Shown here one piece after another: positions 28,349 through 37,597 of a DNA stretch of 64,000 bases. Origin of the DNA: Leuconostoc lactis (lineage in GTDB: Bacteria; Bacillota; Bacilli; Lactobacillales; Lactobacillaceae); the NCBI RefSeq assembly GCF_007954625.1, contig NZ_CP042423.1:1-64000 (forward strand), read 5' to 3'. Numbering within the stretch: the first letter of the stretch is position 1; each line of letters opens with the position of its first letter. Made by a program: the position numbers and the translations under genes. Under the pieces are notes generated by a model, which ran no database searches, had not been told where the DNA came from, and saw nothing but the letters and a program-made list of their open reading frames with translations.

Positions 28349-28422
28349 TCTTATAATTAGAACTAGGTTGATGCAAGCTACGAAGCGAATAAAAATTCAA
28401 AAATTTTTTCATAGACACGGGA

Positions 28423-28713
28423 ATGTTTTCTTGCTTGCCTTGGATTCAATCATTGTACGCTATTCATTACACAGAAATTTATTACCAAAATAATGATGGT
28501 GTGTCATTTAATGCAAAGGGTCTGCCTAATTTCTGGGATTTTTTGTATTTGGCCTATACCATTGGTATAACTTACCAAGTTTCGGATACAAATTTTTCTA
28601 CAACCCGTTTTCGAAAAGTTGCATTAGGGCACTCACCCATTTCTTTTGCCTTTAGTACACTCCTCATTGCCACTATGATTAATTTTATAGCCAGTTTGAT
28701 TAGTAGTCACTAA
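28423..28713 (+). pseudogene. C-terminal part of a DUF1345 membrane protein
   Basis: The roughly 90 residues match the end of DUF1345 proteins (FWDFLYLAYTIGITYQVSDT, then an RxxALGHSPISFAFSTLLIA helix). The family is about 210 residues long, so the N-terminal helices are missing and the start here is weak, with no ribosome site. It is probably a relic. A cut-down protein that is still made cannot be excluded. Confidence 0.7.
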
Positions 28714-28827
28714 GCCCTTTTTAGAATCAAACGTGATAAAAGGGCAAGCTAAATATTTGCGGAAAAAATATGACTGTGGTAATCCGCACTTAGGTTCTGA
28801 TAGAGAACCAGAAGGAGAGATATCATT

Positions 28828-29076
28828 ATGGGATTAATTTGGACACTTATCGTAGGTGCAGTTATCGGTGCTATTGCAGGAGCAATTACAAGCCGCGGTG
28901 CAGCTATGGGATGGATTAGTAACATCATTGCTGGTTTAATTGGTTCTTGGTTAGGTGAAAGCCTTCTTGGATCATGGGGACCAAGCTTAGCAGGAATGGC
29001 ACTTATTCCTTCAATTATTGGTGCAATTGTATTAGTCTTAATCGTATCTTGGATTACTAGTCGCACAAATAAGTAA
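28828..29076 (+). CDS. GlsB/YeaQ/YmgE-family membrane protein, second paralogue
   Basis: The 82-residue, three-helix protein is close to that at 26684-26929 (shared GLIGS, LLG.WGPSLAGMA..PSIIGA). AAGGAGAG precedes the ATG. It lies after the DUF1345 remnant and has its own leader, so it is probably transcribed separately. Confidence 0.9.
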   Translation: MGLIWTLIVGAVIGAIAGAITSRGAAMGWISNIIAGLIGSWLGESLLGSWGPSLAGMALIPSIIGAIVLVLIVSWITSRTNK

Positions 29077-29148
29077 TTTATAAAAACTCACTGCGTAAAA
29101 CTATAATTAACTGTTTTAGACAGAAAGTAGGTGTAGGAGAAACTTATA

Positions 29149-29292
29149 ATGACAGAAAACAAAAATAAGGACCAAAATAAAGAAGAGCAGGTTAAGGATC
29201 AAAAGGAAAAGATTGATCCTGAGTCAACTGCCGAAAATACTAATCTTTACGAACACGATCCAAAAAACGCTGATTATAAAAAAGCTGATTAA
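29149..29292 (+). CDS. Small highly charged hydrophilic protein
   Basis: The 47-residue protein is made almost wholly of Lys, Glu, Asp, Asn and Gln (MTENKNKDQNKEEQVKDQKE onward) and is predicted to be disordered. TAGGAG precedes the ATG. Such proteins in lactobacilli are often stress-linked, but I cannot assign a family. Confidence 0.65.
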   Translation: MTENKNKDQNKEEQVKDQKEKIDPESTAENTNLYEHDPKNADYKKAD

Positions 29293-29388
29293 GGATTATA
29301 TCAGTATTGCTACTAAAGCTTAAATTTGTTAGTTAACAAGTTAGGCTTTTTTATAAACCTTTTTGCAGTAGAATAGGGGACATTTTTA

Positions 29389-30231
29389 ATGAGTTTGAAT
29401 GAGTTATATGAACTAAATGATGGGCATCAGTTACCAAAAATTGGCTTGGGAACCTTTCAGATTCGAGGTTATCAAGGCGTTGACCAGATTTTAAATGCTA
29501 TACAAATCGGTTACCGATTGCTTGATACGTCTACAAATTATGACAGTGAAGGTGCGGTTGGAGAAGCTATTCGTCGTTCAGGTATCCCACGCTCGCAATT
29601 TTATGTAACAACAAAACTTCCTGGTAAATATCATCATTTCGAAGATGCTCTGAAAATCATTGAAGAATCATTGCTTCGTTTAGGATTAGACTATTTGGAT
29701 CTTTATTTGATTCATTGGCCACTTCCTAAACGGGACAATTATGTGGAGGCTTGGCAAGCATTAATTGAGGCACAAAGGCGTGGACTAGTTCGTTCGATTG
29801 GTGTGTCCAACTTTGAAAAGGAACATCTGGATAAGATTATTTCAGCAACGGGGGTCACACCGGCTGTTAACCAAAATGAAATTCATCCATATTGGCCGCA
29901 GGAATCATTGGTGGCTACTAATCAAGAGTATGGTATCGTAACTGAGGCTTGGAGCCCATTAGGTCGAGGCAGTAGCGAATTAACAGAACCGTTAATTTTA
30001 AAACTAGCCGACAAATATGATAAAAATGCGGGTCAAATTATTTTGAGATGGCATATACAACGTGGTATTTTACCAGTTGCTAAAGCTACCACTCCTCATC
30101 ATCAGCGACGTAACTTAGATATCTTTGATTTCACACTGACAGAGACTGAGGTTAGCCAAATATCTGATTTGGAACGTAAAGATGGGCGTGTGGATGACCA
30201 AGATCCAAAAGAATACGAAGAATTTGTTTAA
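29389..30231 (+). CDS. Aldo/keto reductase
   Basis: This 280-residue NADPH-dependent reductase of aldehydes and ketones has a TIM-barrel fold. The catalytic tetrad is Asp46, Tyr51, Lys76 and His109 (LDTSTNYDSEG, TTKLPG, LIHWPLP). It resembles the 2,5-diketo-gluconate reductase/glyoxal reductase branch. The substrate is unknown; detoxifying reactive carbonyls would suit the stress setting. It is followed at 52 bases by a sugar transporter. Confidence 0.9.
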   Translation: MSLNELYELNDGHQLPKIGLGTFQIRGYQGVDQILNAIQIGYRLLDTSTNYDSEGAVGEAIRRSGIPRSQFYVTTKLPGKYHHFEDALKIIEESLLRLGLDYLDLYLIHWPLPKRDNYVEAWQALIEAQRRGLVRSIGVSNFEKEHLDKIISATGVTPAVNQNEIHPYWPQESLVATNQEYGIVTEAWSPLGRGSSELTEPLILKLADKYDKNAGQIILRWHIQRGILPVAKATTPHHQRRNLDIFDFTLTETEVSQISDLERKDGRVDDQDPKEYEEFV

Positions 30232-30283
30232 GTGATTTATGGTTTTCTCACTTTTAAAATTTTTACAAAGGAATATTAAAAGT

Positions 30284-31657
30284 ATGAAAAATAAATCAAA
30301 AAAAGTTAAGCTGGATTTTCTGCATTACTGTGTTTACGTTATATCATTAGGCGGATTTCTATTTGGCTACGATACTGGTGTGATTAACGGTGCACTGGCA
30401 TTCATGAGCCGTCCGGACCAACTGAATTTAACACCGACCTTACAAGGAGTTGTGTCCAGTTCATTGGTTATTGGTGCTTGTTTTGGGGCACTGGGATGTG
30501 GTCGAGTTGCTGATAAAATTGGTCGCCGTAAAACGCTACGAATCATTGCAATCGTATTTACAATAGCTACGGTGCTTTGCGCTGTTGCCATGAACTTTTG
30601 GCTTATGTCACTTTTTCGATTTGTATTAGGTTTAGCAGTCGGTGCTGCATCAAGTTTGTCACCAATGTATTTAGCAGAAATTTCACCGGAAAATTTAAGA
30701 AGCGCCAATGTCAACAAAAACGCTATTTTTATTGTACTTGGTCAGTTATGTGCTTTCATTGTAAATGCAATATTAGGAAACATCTGGGGCCATTGGGGTC
30801 CAATTTGGCGTGTTATGGTGATTTTTGGTGCGGTTCCATCAATTATTCTGTGGGTAAACTCGTTTCGTATCAGCGGTAGTCCGCAATGGTTACTCTTAAA
30901 GCATCGTTTTAACCGAGCTCGAAAAATATTTCGTCGATTGGGATTTGAAAATACTAACCAGCTTATCAAATCTCAAAGTGATCAATCTAGTGATCAAAAC
31001 GATAATGAATTTAATTGGTCAATAGCATTAAAAAATAAAAAATTGTTTTATTTGTTAGTGACAGGAATTGTGATTGCTCTGATTCAGCAAATCTCAGGTG
31101 TAAACACCGTGATGTATTACGGTACAATTTTACTTGAAAAAGTTGGTATGGGTGAAAGTGGCTCCTTGTACGCCAATGTGTTAATTGGTGTCGTTTCTGT
31201 TATTGCTAGTATATTTGGTACTCGAATGATAGAACATGCCAATCATCATCGCATGTTGATTATTGGTCTGCTTGGTAACGTTGTTTTTATGGCGCTACTT
31301 GGAACTATTATGAAATCTAGTGTTTTTTCTCAAGGAATAACTAATGCTTTGGTGCTTGTCAGTTTAACGTTGTTTTTGGCTAATCATCAAGGTATTGTAA
31401 GTCCTGTTACATGGCTCTTGTTAGCCGAAATGTTTCCTGGAAAGGTTAAGGCGCAATTTATGTCCGTAGCCACAGCAACAACTTGGATAACCAACTTCGT
31501 CATTAGTTTAATCTATCCCCAGTTAGTTGCTATTCTTGGAACAGCATTGGTATTTTTCGTTTTTGCTATGTCAAATGGATTAAGTATTGTGTTAGCAAGT
31601 CTGTTTGTCAATAGTAAAAAAATGGCAAAGGCTTATGATACAGCTAGTCTATCATAG
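30284..31657 (+). CDS. MFS sugar porter
   Basis: This proton-coupled sugar importer has 12 membrane helices and 457 residues. Sugar-porter signatures are GGFLFGYDTGVINGAL (helix 1), GRVADKIGRRKTL (loop 2-3), MYLAEISPENLRS (helix 4-5 region) and QQISGVNTVMYYG (helix 7). I chose the ATG at 30284 with AAAGGA upstream; an open extension to 30239 lacks a site. It may bring in pentoses, hexoses or inositol; the sequence does not decide. It lies 22 bases before the pyruvyl transferase gene. Confidence 0.9.
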   Translation: MKNKSKKVKLDFLHYCVYVISLGGFLFGYDTGVINGALAFMSRPDQLNLTPTLQGVVSSSLVIGACFGALGCGRVADKIGRRKTLRIIAIVFTIATVLCAVAMNFWLMSLFRFVLGLAVGAASSLSPMYLAEISPENLRSANVNKNAIFIVLGQLCAFIVNAILGNIWGHWGPIWRVMVIFGAVPSIILWVNSFRISGSPQWLLLKHRFNRARKIFRRLGFENTNQLIKSQSDQSSDQNDNEFNWSIALKNKKLFYLLVTGIVIALIQQISGVNTVMYYGTILLEKVGMGESGSLYANVLIGVVSVIASIFGTRMIEHANHHRMLIIGLLGNVVFMALLGTIMKSSVFSQGITNALVLVSLTLFLANHQGIVSPVTWLLLAEMFPGKVKAQFMSVATATTWITNFVISLIYPQLVAILGTALVFFVFAMSNGLSIVLASLFVNSKKMAKAYDTASLS

Positions 31658-31679
31658 CCTCCAAAAAGGAGTGTAGTTA

Positions 31680-32699
31680 ATGGCTAATTTTTACATTGAT
31701 ACGGCAGAAGTCGTTCATGAAATTCCACAAAATGATCGTCCAAAATTTTATATGTTTGGTGTACCACGTTATACAAATATGGGTGATCAGGCAGTATCAT
31801 TGGCTGAAAGAAAATATATTGAGAACGAATTTCCAAATTATCAGTATATTGAAATTATTGAGGAAGACGGTGATGAGGCGATACCTGTTGTCCAAGAAAA
31901 TTTGCGTAAAGATGATATTATTGCGTTTACTGGTGGTGGCAATATGGGTAATTTGTATCACAACCACGAAGAGGCAAGGCGTAAAGTATTTTCGACATTT
32001 GTTAACAACCTTACGATCTCATTTCCCCAATCAATTCATTTTGAGGATAATGAAGATGGTGAGATTGAAAAAAGAATAAGTCAGGCAGCTTATAGCAAGA
32101 ACCCAAATCTTGTTCTTGTAGCTCGCGACGCACAAAGCTTTCATCGTATGCTTACGACTTTTGACAATAAAGTTATTTTCACGCCGGACATGGTATTATA
32201 CATGAACTCGGTGGACTGGAAATTTGAACGTAATGGGGCTTTGTTTGTTTTGCGTCATGATTCAGAGAAGGTTGTCAAACAAACCACCATTGATAAAATA
32301 AAAGAAATACTCGGTGGGGACAGACCAGTGGAACGTGTTGATACCGTATTAGATGAACCAAAAGAGATTACGCCAATCACACGTGACACTTTGTTTGAGC
32401 AACAGCTGGAGTTGTTTTCACACCAAGAAATTATTATCACAGACCGTTGGCATGCTATGGTTTTCTCTGTCCTCACTGGGACACCATGCTTGCTTTTTGG
32501 AAATAGTTATGGAAAAGGGAAGCACGCGTACTTTGATTGGTTAGAGCATGTGAATTGGATTGATTACACAGATGAAACCGATATCGATCGAATTGAAAGT
32601 ATTTTAAAGGAACTGATGAAGCAGGAACGTCATGATTATAATGTGAAAAAAGACTTCCAACAACTCCATGACATTATTGAAGAAAATATATCTAAGTAA
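31680..32699 (+). CDS. Polysaccharide pyruvyl transferase family protein
   Basis: This 339-residue enzyme of the CsaB/WcaK-type family adds a pyruvate ketal to cell-surface sugars. Diagnostic parts are NMGDQAVSLAERKYI at the N-terminus, DIIAFTGGGNMGNLYH near residue 82, and IITDRWHAMVFSVLTGTPCL near residue 245 with the conserved R-x-H. AAAGGAG precedes the ATG. It probably decorates exopolysaccharide or wall polymer. It ends the stress cluster at a strong terminator. Confidence 0.88.
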   Translation: MANFYIDTAEVVHEIPQNDRPKFYMFGVPRYTNMGDQAVSLAERKYIENEFPNYQYIEIIEEDGDEAIPVVQENLRKDDIIAFTGGGNMGNLYHNHEEARRKVFSTFVNNLTISFPQSIHFEDNEDGEIEKRISQAAYSKNPNLVLVARDAQSFHRMLTTFDNKVIFTPDMVLYMNSVDWKFERNGALFVLRHDSEKVVKQTTIDKIKEILGGDRPVERVDTVLDEPKEITPITRDTLFEQQLELFSHQEIIITDRWHAMVFSVLTGTPCLLFGNSYGKGKHAYFDWLEHVNWIDYTDETDIDRIESILKELMKQERHDYNVKKDFQQLHDIIEENISK

Positions 32700-32700
32700 G

Positions 32701-32730
32701 AAAAAGACATAACTTGCGTTATGTCTTTTT
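32701..32730 (+). terminator. Terminator after pyruvyl transferase
   Basis: The arms AAAAAGACATAAC and GTTATGTCTTTTT surround a 4-base loop directly behind the stop codon. Confidence 0.8.
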
Positions 32731-32739
32731 CTATTCAAT

Positions 32740-32923
32740 TTAATTTTTTATAAAGAATATTTTGTGTGTTAAATCAACAATAGGACCTTGCAAAAATAGT
32801 GAAGCTACAAGTCCGATACCAACCCCAAACCATTGGTCATTAATATAAAAAGCTAGAACCAGAATGGACAAAAGAAGCATATGAGCGATGAGTTGTGCTT
32901 TAGTTGCATTTCCATGTGCTCAT
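32740..32923 (-). pseudogene. C-terminal tail of a membrane protein
   Basis: The minus strand reads KAQLIAHMLLLSILVLAFYI, then a segment with NDQWFGVGIGLVASLF and LQGPIVDLTHKIFF, ending at a stop at 32740. It is two helices of a larger polytopic protein cut off by the IS-derived element that starts at 32936. I cannot name the family with confidence. Confidence 0.6.
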
Positions 32924-32935
32924 AAATCAATAAAT

Positions 32936-33305
32936 TGGACTATTTTTATTCAGTTAATTAGGCGACATTTGATATAGGATTGCGATTATAAAAATTGATA
33001 TACCAACCAACGGCTGCTTGGACTTCAGTTGATGTTTGCTATGCCTTCAAATAAACTTCTTCACGCTTCTCTAGGTGCTTGACGTCTTTAAAAGTCTTTG
33101 ACTGACCCTTGATCATGATTGGGGTAGCTTGTTTAAGCCAAATAGCAATAGAATCTTTTGAAGGCCCAAATACCTTTGCTAATGATTTAAGTTAACGTCC
33201 TTCTTGGTGAAGTTTAACCAATGAATCTTTGAAATATTGTGAATAACGAATTGACATAAAAATACTCCTATACTTTCATTTTACGGACTGAATAAAAATA
33301 GTCCA
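32936..33305 (-). mobile_element. Internally deleted IS3-family element with perfect ends
   Basis: The 370-bp segment is bounded by an exact 19-base inverted repeat (TGGACTATTTTTATTCAGT at 32936-32954 and its complement at 33287-33305). On the minus strand the start of OrfA (MSIRYSQYFKDSLVKLH) runs, with stops, straight into the end of OrfB (WYINFYNRNP). It cannot code for transposase but has both ends, so it could be moved in trans, like a MITE. Confidence 0.8.
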
Positions 33306-33451
33306 TTTTTTTAGTATAAGAGCAAACTGTAGTGTAGTTAAAGTGATGTTTTGTTTTTAAATATGCTGTTCCCTTAATCTTAACATACCAATAGTTTAAC
33401 AGCGAATATGATTGATCAACCATTTGTCATCGGAAGTATTCTAGCAAAATC
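33306..33451. other. Short intergenic stretch after the IS-derived element
   Basis: The sequence is AT-rich with no gene or clear hairpin. Confidence 0.5.
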
Positions 33452-34984
33452 TTACATTTTCATTCCCATTTTTTCGTACGACTCCATACCTGCCATCCAA
33501 AGATTAGATAACTCAATACCACGCTCCTCAGCTAACGCATTCATTAAAGTATTCATATCCATTAACTGATACTTCTGATGCGGCTTTTTTGGATCTACTA
33601 TCTCTATTTGTGCCATCATACCGCCATCTTCATGTTCTAAAATATGGCAATGATACATATAAATACCAGGTAAATCAAACTTAACTAGTATTCGAACAGT
33701 TTCCCCTGGGTTAACTCCAATGGTGTCTTTGAAACCGTTCTCATTTGGATATGGATCTTTTCCATTACGTGTTAGTACTAAAAAGCGAGTGCCGTGTATG
33801 TGAAATGGGTGAACCATTCCCGGTTTTTCGTTACTATTCGTGACATCCCAATACTGATACTCTCCAACTATTTGCTCGGCATCAATGCGTTCCATAGCAA
33901 ATTTCTTGTCATCTATGGCAACACTTTCATCCATTCCTTGCATGACGACATGTCGAATGGGTAATGACGTTTCAACTGCCGGTTTCTTTAAATTAATTAA
34001 ATGATCGGGAATCTTTGTAGTATCTTTTGCGAAATTGTGAATGCGGAACTTTAATAGTGGCACTTGATCAGTATATAAGGTTACCTCATCACCTTCATGA
34101 TATTGGCTAAAATCAATAATGACTTCTGCACGTTCAGCACAGCTCAACATTAAACCTGTCAGCTTGATTGGCTTGGGTAATAGAGAACAATCTCCCGCAA
34201 TCTGATCAAATGGCAAATCATCGGAAAAATGCAAACGCCATTCCCGACGGTTAGCACCATTTAGAAAACGTAACCTTATTTTTTGTGTTGTGACATCGAA
34301 GTATGGGTTGACTGTTCCATTGATAACAGCCGTGGGACCTGCAACACCATCAGGATCATAATCGGCACGATAATCAAACTGATTATCTTTGTGAAAATGT
34401 CTATCTTGTAAAATAATTGGAATATCATCTACTCCATAATTTCTTGGTATTGATAATTGAGATTCATGCTCATCTTGAACAATAACCATTGTAGCTAATC
34501 CTTGCCACACCTGTTCTGCTGTGGATGGACATGGGTGAGCATGCAACCATAATGTCGCAGCGGGCTGATTCAACGTAAAATTAATATGTTTGATTTCCCC
34601 TGGGTAAACAGGCGCGTGACAACCCCCATCAACATAAGGGCCACTAACATCAGCTCCATGCCAATGAAAAGTAGTTAATTCTGGCAGGTCATTTTTCAAA
34701 GTGATATGATTTTTTTGACCGCGGTGAAATATAATAGTCTTACCTAAAAAATTAGCATTATAACCCCATGTCTGTGTCTTTTCCCCTGGCAATATTTGCG
34801 ATTTCCCTGATTTTGCAGTGACGGTATAGTAGATATCATTTTTAGACTCTCTATCTGCTTTTAAAATAGGTGGTATATTTAAAGGCATTTCCGGGGCATT
34901 ATTTACTATGAGAGGTACATATCCGCCATCATGTAGATCAAAAGCTGGCTCATCAAAGAAATATTTTTTATTGGACTGTTCCAT
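33452..34984 (-). CDS. Multicopper oxidase
   Basis: The 510-residue three-cupredoxin oxidase is of the bilirubin oxidase/CotA/SufI group. All copper motifs are present: HWHG (107-110), HAHP (148-151), HPFHIH (392-397) and HCHILEHEDGGMM (445-457), with Cys446, His451 and a downstream Met as the type 1 site. There is no signal peptide, so it is probably cytoplasmic or non-classically located. It may oxidise phenolics, biogenic amines or Cu(I)/Fe(II). AGAGGAA precedes the ATG. It is transcribed alone. Confidence 0.93.
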   Translation of the reverse strand: MEQSNKKYFFDEPAFDLHDGGYVPLIVNNAPEMPLNIPPILKADRESKNDIYYTVTAKSGKSQILPGEKTQTWGYNANFLGKTIIFHRGQKNHITLKNDLPELTTFHWHGADVSGPYVDGGCHAPVYPGEIKHINFTLNQPAATLWLHAHPCPSTAEQVWQGLATMVIVQDEHESQLSIPRNYGVDDIPIILQDRHFHKDNQFDYRADYDPDGVAGPTAVINGTVNPYFDVTTQKIRLRFLNGANRREWRLHFSDDLPFDQIAGDCSLLPKPIKLTGLMLSCAERAEVIIDFSQYHEGDEVTLYTDQVPLLKFRIHNFAKDTTKIPDHLINLKKPAVETSLPIRHVVMQGMDESVAIDDKKFAMERIDAEQIVGEYQYWDVTNSNEKPGMVHPFHIHGTRFLVLTRNGKDPYPNENGFKDTIGVNPGETVRILVKFDLPGIYMYHCHILEHEDGGMMAQIEIVDPKKPHQKYQLMDMNTLMNALAEERGIELSNLWMAGMESYEKMGMKM

Positions 34985-35235
34985 TTTAATTTTCCTCTAT
35001 ATTTTTAGCAGTGTACTTACTGAAAATTGAAATTACAGGATATGAATGATCACTCTTCATCTCAGATTCTAGCACTTTTTAGTAATTATGAATAATATTA
35101 GCATTCTGAAGAGTGTAATTATCTTAACTATTTAATCATGTTACGCTCATAGTCGATATTATGAAAAGCTATTTAAGTAACTATAAAAAGTTATCTAATT
35201 CAGAGTGCAACAAAATTAGCGGATGACATTGGATT

Positions 35236-35361
35236 GGCGACGTTTTAGGGGTAATTGGACATGTATACCATCCAGCCGACCCTCAAAAGGTTCTAGATCA
35301 ATTGAATGGCAAGACGCAACCTAAACCTGGACACCAATATAGTCCATATGGGTATTACTAA
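35236..35361 (+). pseudogene. 3' end of an unidentified gene
   Basis: The frame reads LGVIGHVYHPADPQKVLDQL, then a segment ending GHQYSPYGYY and a stop at 35359-35361. No start or upstream match is visible. The family is not recognised; the ordered end and following terminator suggest a once-real gene cut by rearrangement. Confidence 0.45.
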
Positions 35362-35397
35362 TTTAACGAATTACCATAATGTAGCTTATGCCAATTT

Positions 35398-35437
35398 AAA
35401 AGCGCCAAACCTTAATTTCATAGGGTTTGGCGCTTTT
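35398..35437. terminator. Rho-independent terminator
   Basis: The stem AAAAGCGCCAAACC pairs with GGTTTGGCGCTTTT and is followed by T residues. It ends the gene remnant at 35361. Confidence 0.75.
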
Positions 35438-35525
35438 TCTGTGATCTGTTCTTGTGAATTGAGCTTAAAATAATTGGTCTAGCTCTCATAATCCCTACAA
35501 CTAGCCTTTTGTTATTTGTGAAATT

Positions 35526-35783
35526 TTAGTCCGTGAGCGGTTTATGAGACGGCTGTTTGTGCTTTTTGCGGAGGCGTAAACGGACCACTAATTTGTGTTG
35601 GGCGACTTCTTTGTCAGACAACGTTAACTTCTCATCAATTGAGAAAGAGGTCGTTTTGTAATTTTTGGCCAGGACAACCGCATAAACAGCCTGGTCAATC
35701 TGTTCACTTTGTTCTGGTGTTAAGGAAAACGTTAATGTGGTTAAGCTGACATCAGCTTGCCCCGCGCGGGTAGCGTTCTGCAT
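35526..35783 (-). CDS. Small mob-linked protein, possible mobilisation accessory
   Basis: The 85-residue protein is encoded divergently from the relaxase. It has a central helix-rich part (LTPEQSEQIDQAVYAVVLA) and a very basic C-terminus (RLRLRKKHKQPSHKPL), which suits DNA binding near oriT. I chose the ATG at 35783, with GGGAG 9 bases upstream, over a TTG at 35813. Homology to a named family is not evident to me. Its first 16 codons survive beside the other mob copies, showing it belongs to the mob module. Confidence 0.55.
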   Translation of the reverse strand: MQNATRAGQADVSLTTLTFSLTPEQSEQIDQAVYAVVLAKNYKTTSFSIDEKLTLSDKEVAQHKLVVRLRLRKKHKQPSHKPLTD

Positions 35784-35965
35784 GACATGCTCCCGCTGAA
35801 GGTGATCCTGCAATGATAAATTGCCCCGTCACGGCGTGACCCGCCGGAGGTTTTTCTAGCCGGATAATAGGCGCTAAAAAATAGCAGTTTCCCCAGTAGG
35901 AAGGGGAAACGCTACTGTCATCGCTTGTCGATGACGTGCCTCGCAGAGCCTGTCCAAAATATTAT

Positions 35966-36011
35966 TTTGGTATAACAGGCTATACCAGATTTTTAACGGT
36001 GTTATACTGGT
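35966..36011. other. Candidate oriT of the MOBV relaxase
   Basis: The 108-base stretch before mob has a perfect 7-bp dyad (TGGTATA, 6 bases, TATACCA) and then GGTGTTATACTGG. That resembles the nick region of the pMV158 oriT (GTGTG/TTATAC) served by the same relaxase family. The stretch is identical at the other mob copies. The exact nick site is inferred. Confidence 0.5.
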
Positions 36012-36043
36012 CTTGGAAAACCCTTTTTGAGGAGGCATTTTTG

Positions 36044-37279
36044 ATGGCGCATTTAAAGAAAAATACCCGTGGCGCAGTCCCTGGTTTAGCGGTTCACTTT
36101 GAACGTAAAACCGACCATCACACGAACAAAGAAATTGATGGGTCGAAATCCTATCTGAATCAAGATCTCATGGCGGATGGTTCTGATATGCTTTCACGCT
36201 TCAATGCGCGTTTAAATAACGTTTATTGCATGAAAAGAGACGATGTGAAGGCGTTAGCGACGTGGATAGTCACTTTACCTGAAGAACTCACAGAAGCCCC
36301 CTACGAGCAACAGAGCGCCTTTTTTGAAGCAACCACCAATTTTCTTAATGCACGTTATGGTCAAGAAAATGCCGTGGCCGCTGTGGTGCATTATGACGAG
36401 ACAACCCCTCACTTGCACTATGCCTTTGTCCCCGTCGTTTTTGATGATAAAAAGTCACGTTATAAAGTATCCGCTAAAGAAGTACTCACACGCCATGATT
36501 TACAAACCTTTCATGATGATTTAGATCAACATTTAAAAAAGGTGCTGCCCTTTTATGAACAAGGGATTTTAAATAACAAAACCTTACCATTTGAGAATGT
36601 CGCTGAAATCAAAAAATACAATGATCAGTTTAACGCCTTAAAAAACGAACTAGCTGACGTTGAAGACAATATTAGGGCTAAACAGGCCGTACTTAAAATC
36701 ACGGATCAAGCCTTAACGGAAGTTGACTTAGCCGAAAAACAAATTGATGCGTTTAAACAAGCCTTATCTAAAAACCTCTTTGGTAAGACGGTGCTGAAGC
36801 CAGATGACTTAGATCGCTTTAAAAACGTGTTAGCCACGATGAAGAAAGCCACCTTACAAAGCCAGCATGAGACAGAAGAACTCAAGCAAACATTAGGCCA
36901 AGTCAAAGCGCAATTAGGAGACGTCCAAGCAGACTATCAAAACCTGAAAGAAACGCATCAAGCGCTTCAGAAGCGACAGCGAAAACAGCAACAGCTGGAT
37001 TATGCCATGCGAGACATGCTTAAAAATGATTATGGTGTCGACAAGATAGCCCATACGGATGTGGAGGCTCGGTATGTCCTTTATAAGCTAGATCATGAAG
37101 AACTTACAAAAAATAAAAAAGTAGCCCAGTCATGGTTAAAAACACTGACGACAGCTAGAGCAGATCCAGATACGAAAATAGCGCCAACTAGATTAGATCG
37201 CGGTATCGAACAAGTTAAAGCACTAATTAATCGAATCATTGAATTAACGCGTGATCTTTTTAAAGGACCCAGTCTTTAA
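36044..37279 (+). CDS. mob: MOBV-type relaxase (replicon B)
   Basis: This 411-residue mobilisation relaxase has the same architecture as the replicon-A copies: HFERK...IDGSKSYLN near residues 18-39, metal motif HYDETTPHLHYAFVP at 116-130, and a coiled-coil C-terminal half. It differs from them at two residues near 263 and 383. The start at 36044 follows GAGGAGG; an open frame from 35936 crosses the oriT dyads and is unlikely to be used. Confidence 0.92.
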   Translation: MAHLKKNTRGAVPGLAVHFERKTDHHTNKEIDGSKSYLNQDLMADGSDMLSRFNARLNNVYCMKRDDVKALATWIVTLPEELTEAPYEQQSAFFEATTNFLNARYGQENAVAAVVHYDETTPHLHYAFVPVVFDDKKSRYKVSAKEVLTRHDLQTFHDDLDQHLKKVLPFYEQGILNNKTLPFENVAEIKKYNDQFNALKNELADVEDNIRAKQAVLKITDQALTEVDLAEKQIDAFKQALSKNLFGKTVLKPDDLDRFKNVLATMKKATLQSQHETEELKQTLGQVKAQLGDVQADYQNLKETHQALQKRQRKQQQLDYAMRDMLKNDYGVDKIAHTDVEARYVLYKLDHEELTKNKKVAQSWLKTLTTARADPDTKIAPTRLDRGIEQVKALINRIIELTRDLFKGPSL

Positions 37280-37426
37280 CGTTATAACGGCTTATTTGCC
37301 CGTCTAAGCGTTTTTAACCATGTGACGTAGAAATAATCATTGAACGGATTAAAACATCGCTATTGGCTTAATAAGTGGCAATCTATGTTAGATAACTAGG
37401 TAGCCGTCATTTGAAATGATTCAACA

Positions 37427-37474
37427 CAAAAAGAACACCACGTACAAAATTTATGTACAACGGTGTTCTTTTTG
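37427..37474. terminator. Terminator hairpin after mob
   Basis: The outer arms CAAAAAGAACACC and GGTGTTCTTTTTG, with an inner GTACA/TGTAC pairing, form a long stem bounded by A and T runs. Confidence 0.7.
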
Positions 37475-37597
37475 TTTTTTATTTTATTGAATCAATAAAA
37501 AGGCGGAGCCTATTATAAGTTTATCTTTTATATTTTAATCTTTTGTTCTTTTGCGCGGTTAGAAAGGCAATATTATCAAGGGTTTACAAGATTATGT

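Larger units (their letters stand above)
34985..35525. other. Intergenic stretch with a gene tail and terminator
   Basis: It holds the 3' end of an unidentified gene (35236-35361) and a terminator (35398-35437). The remainder shows no gene. Confidence 0.6.
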
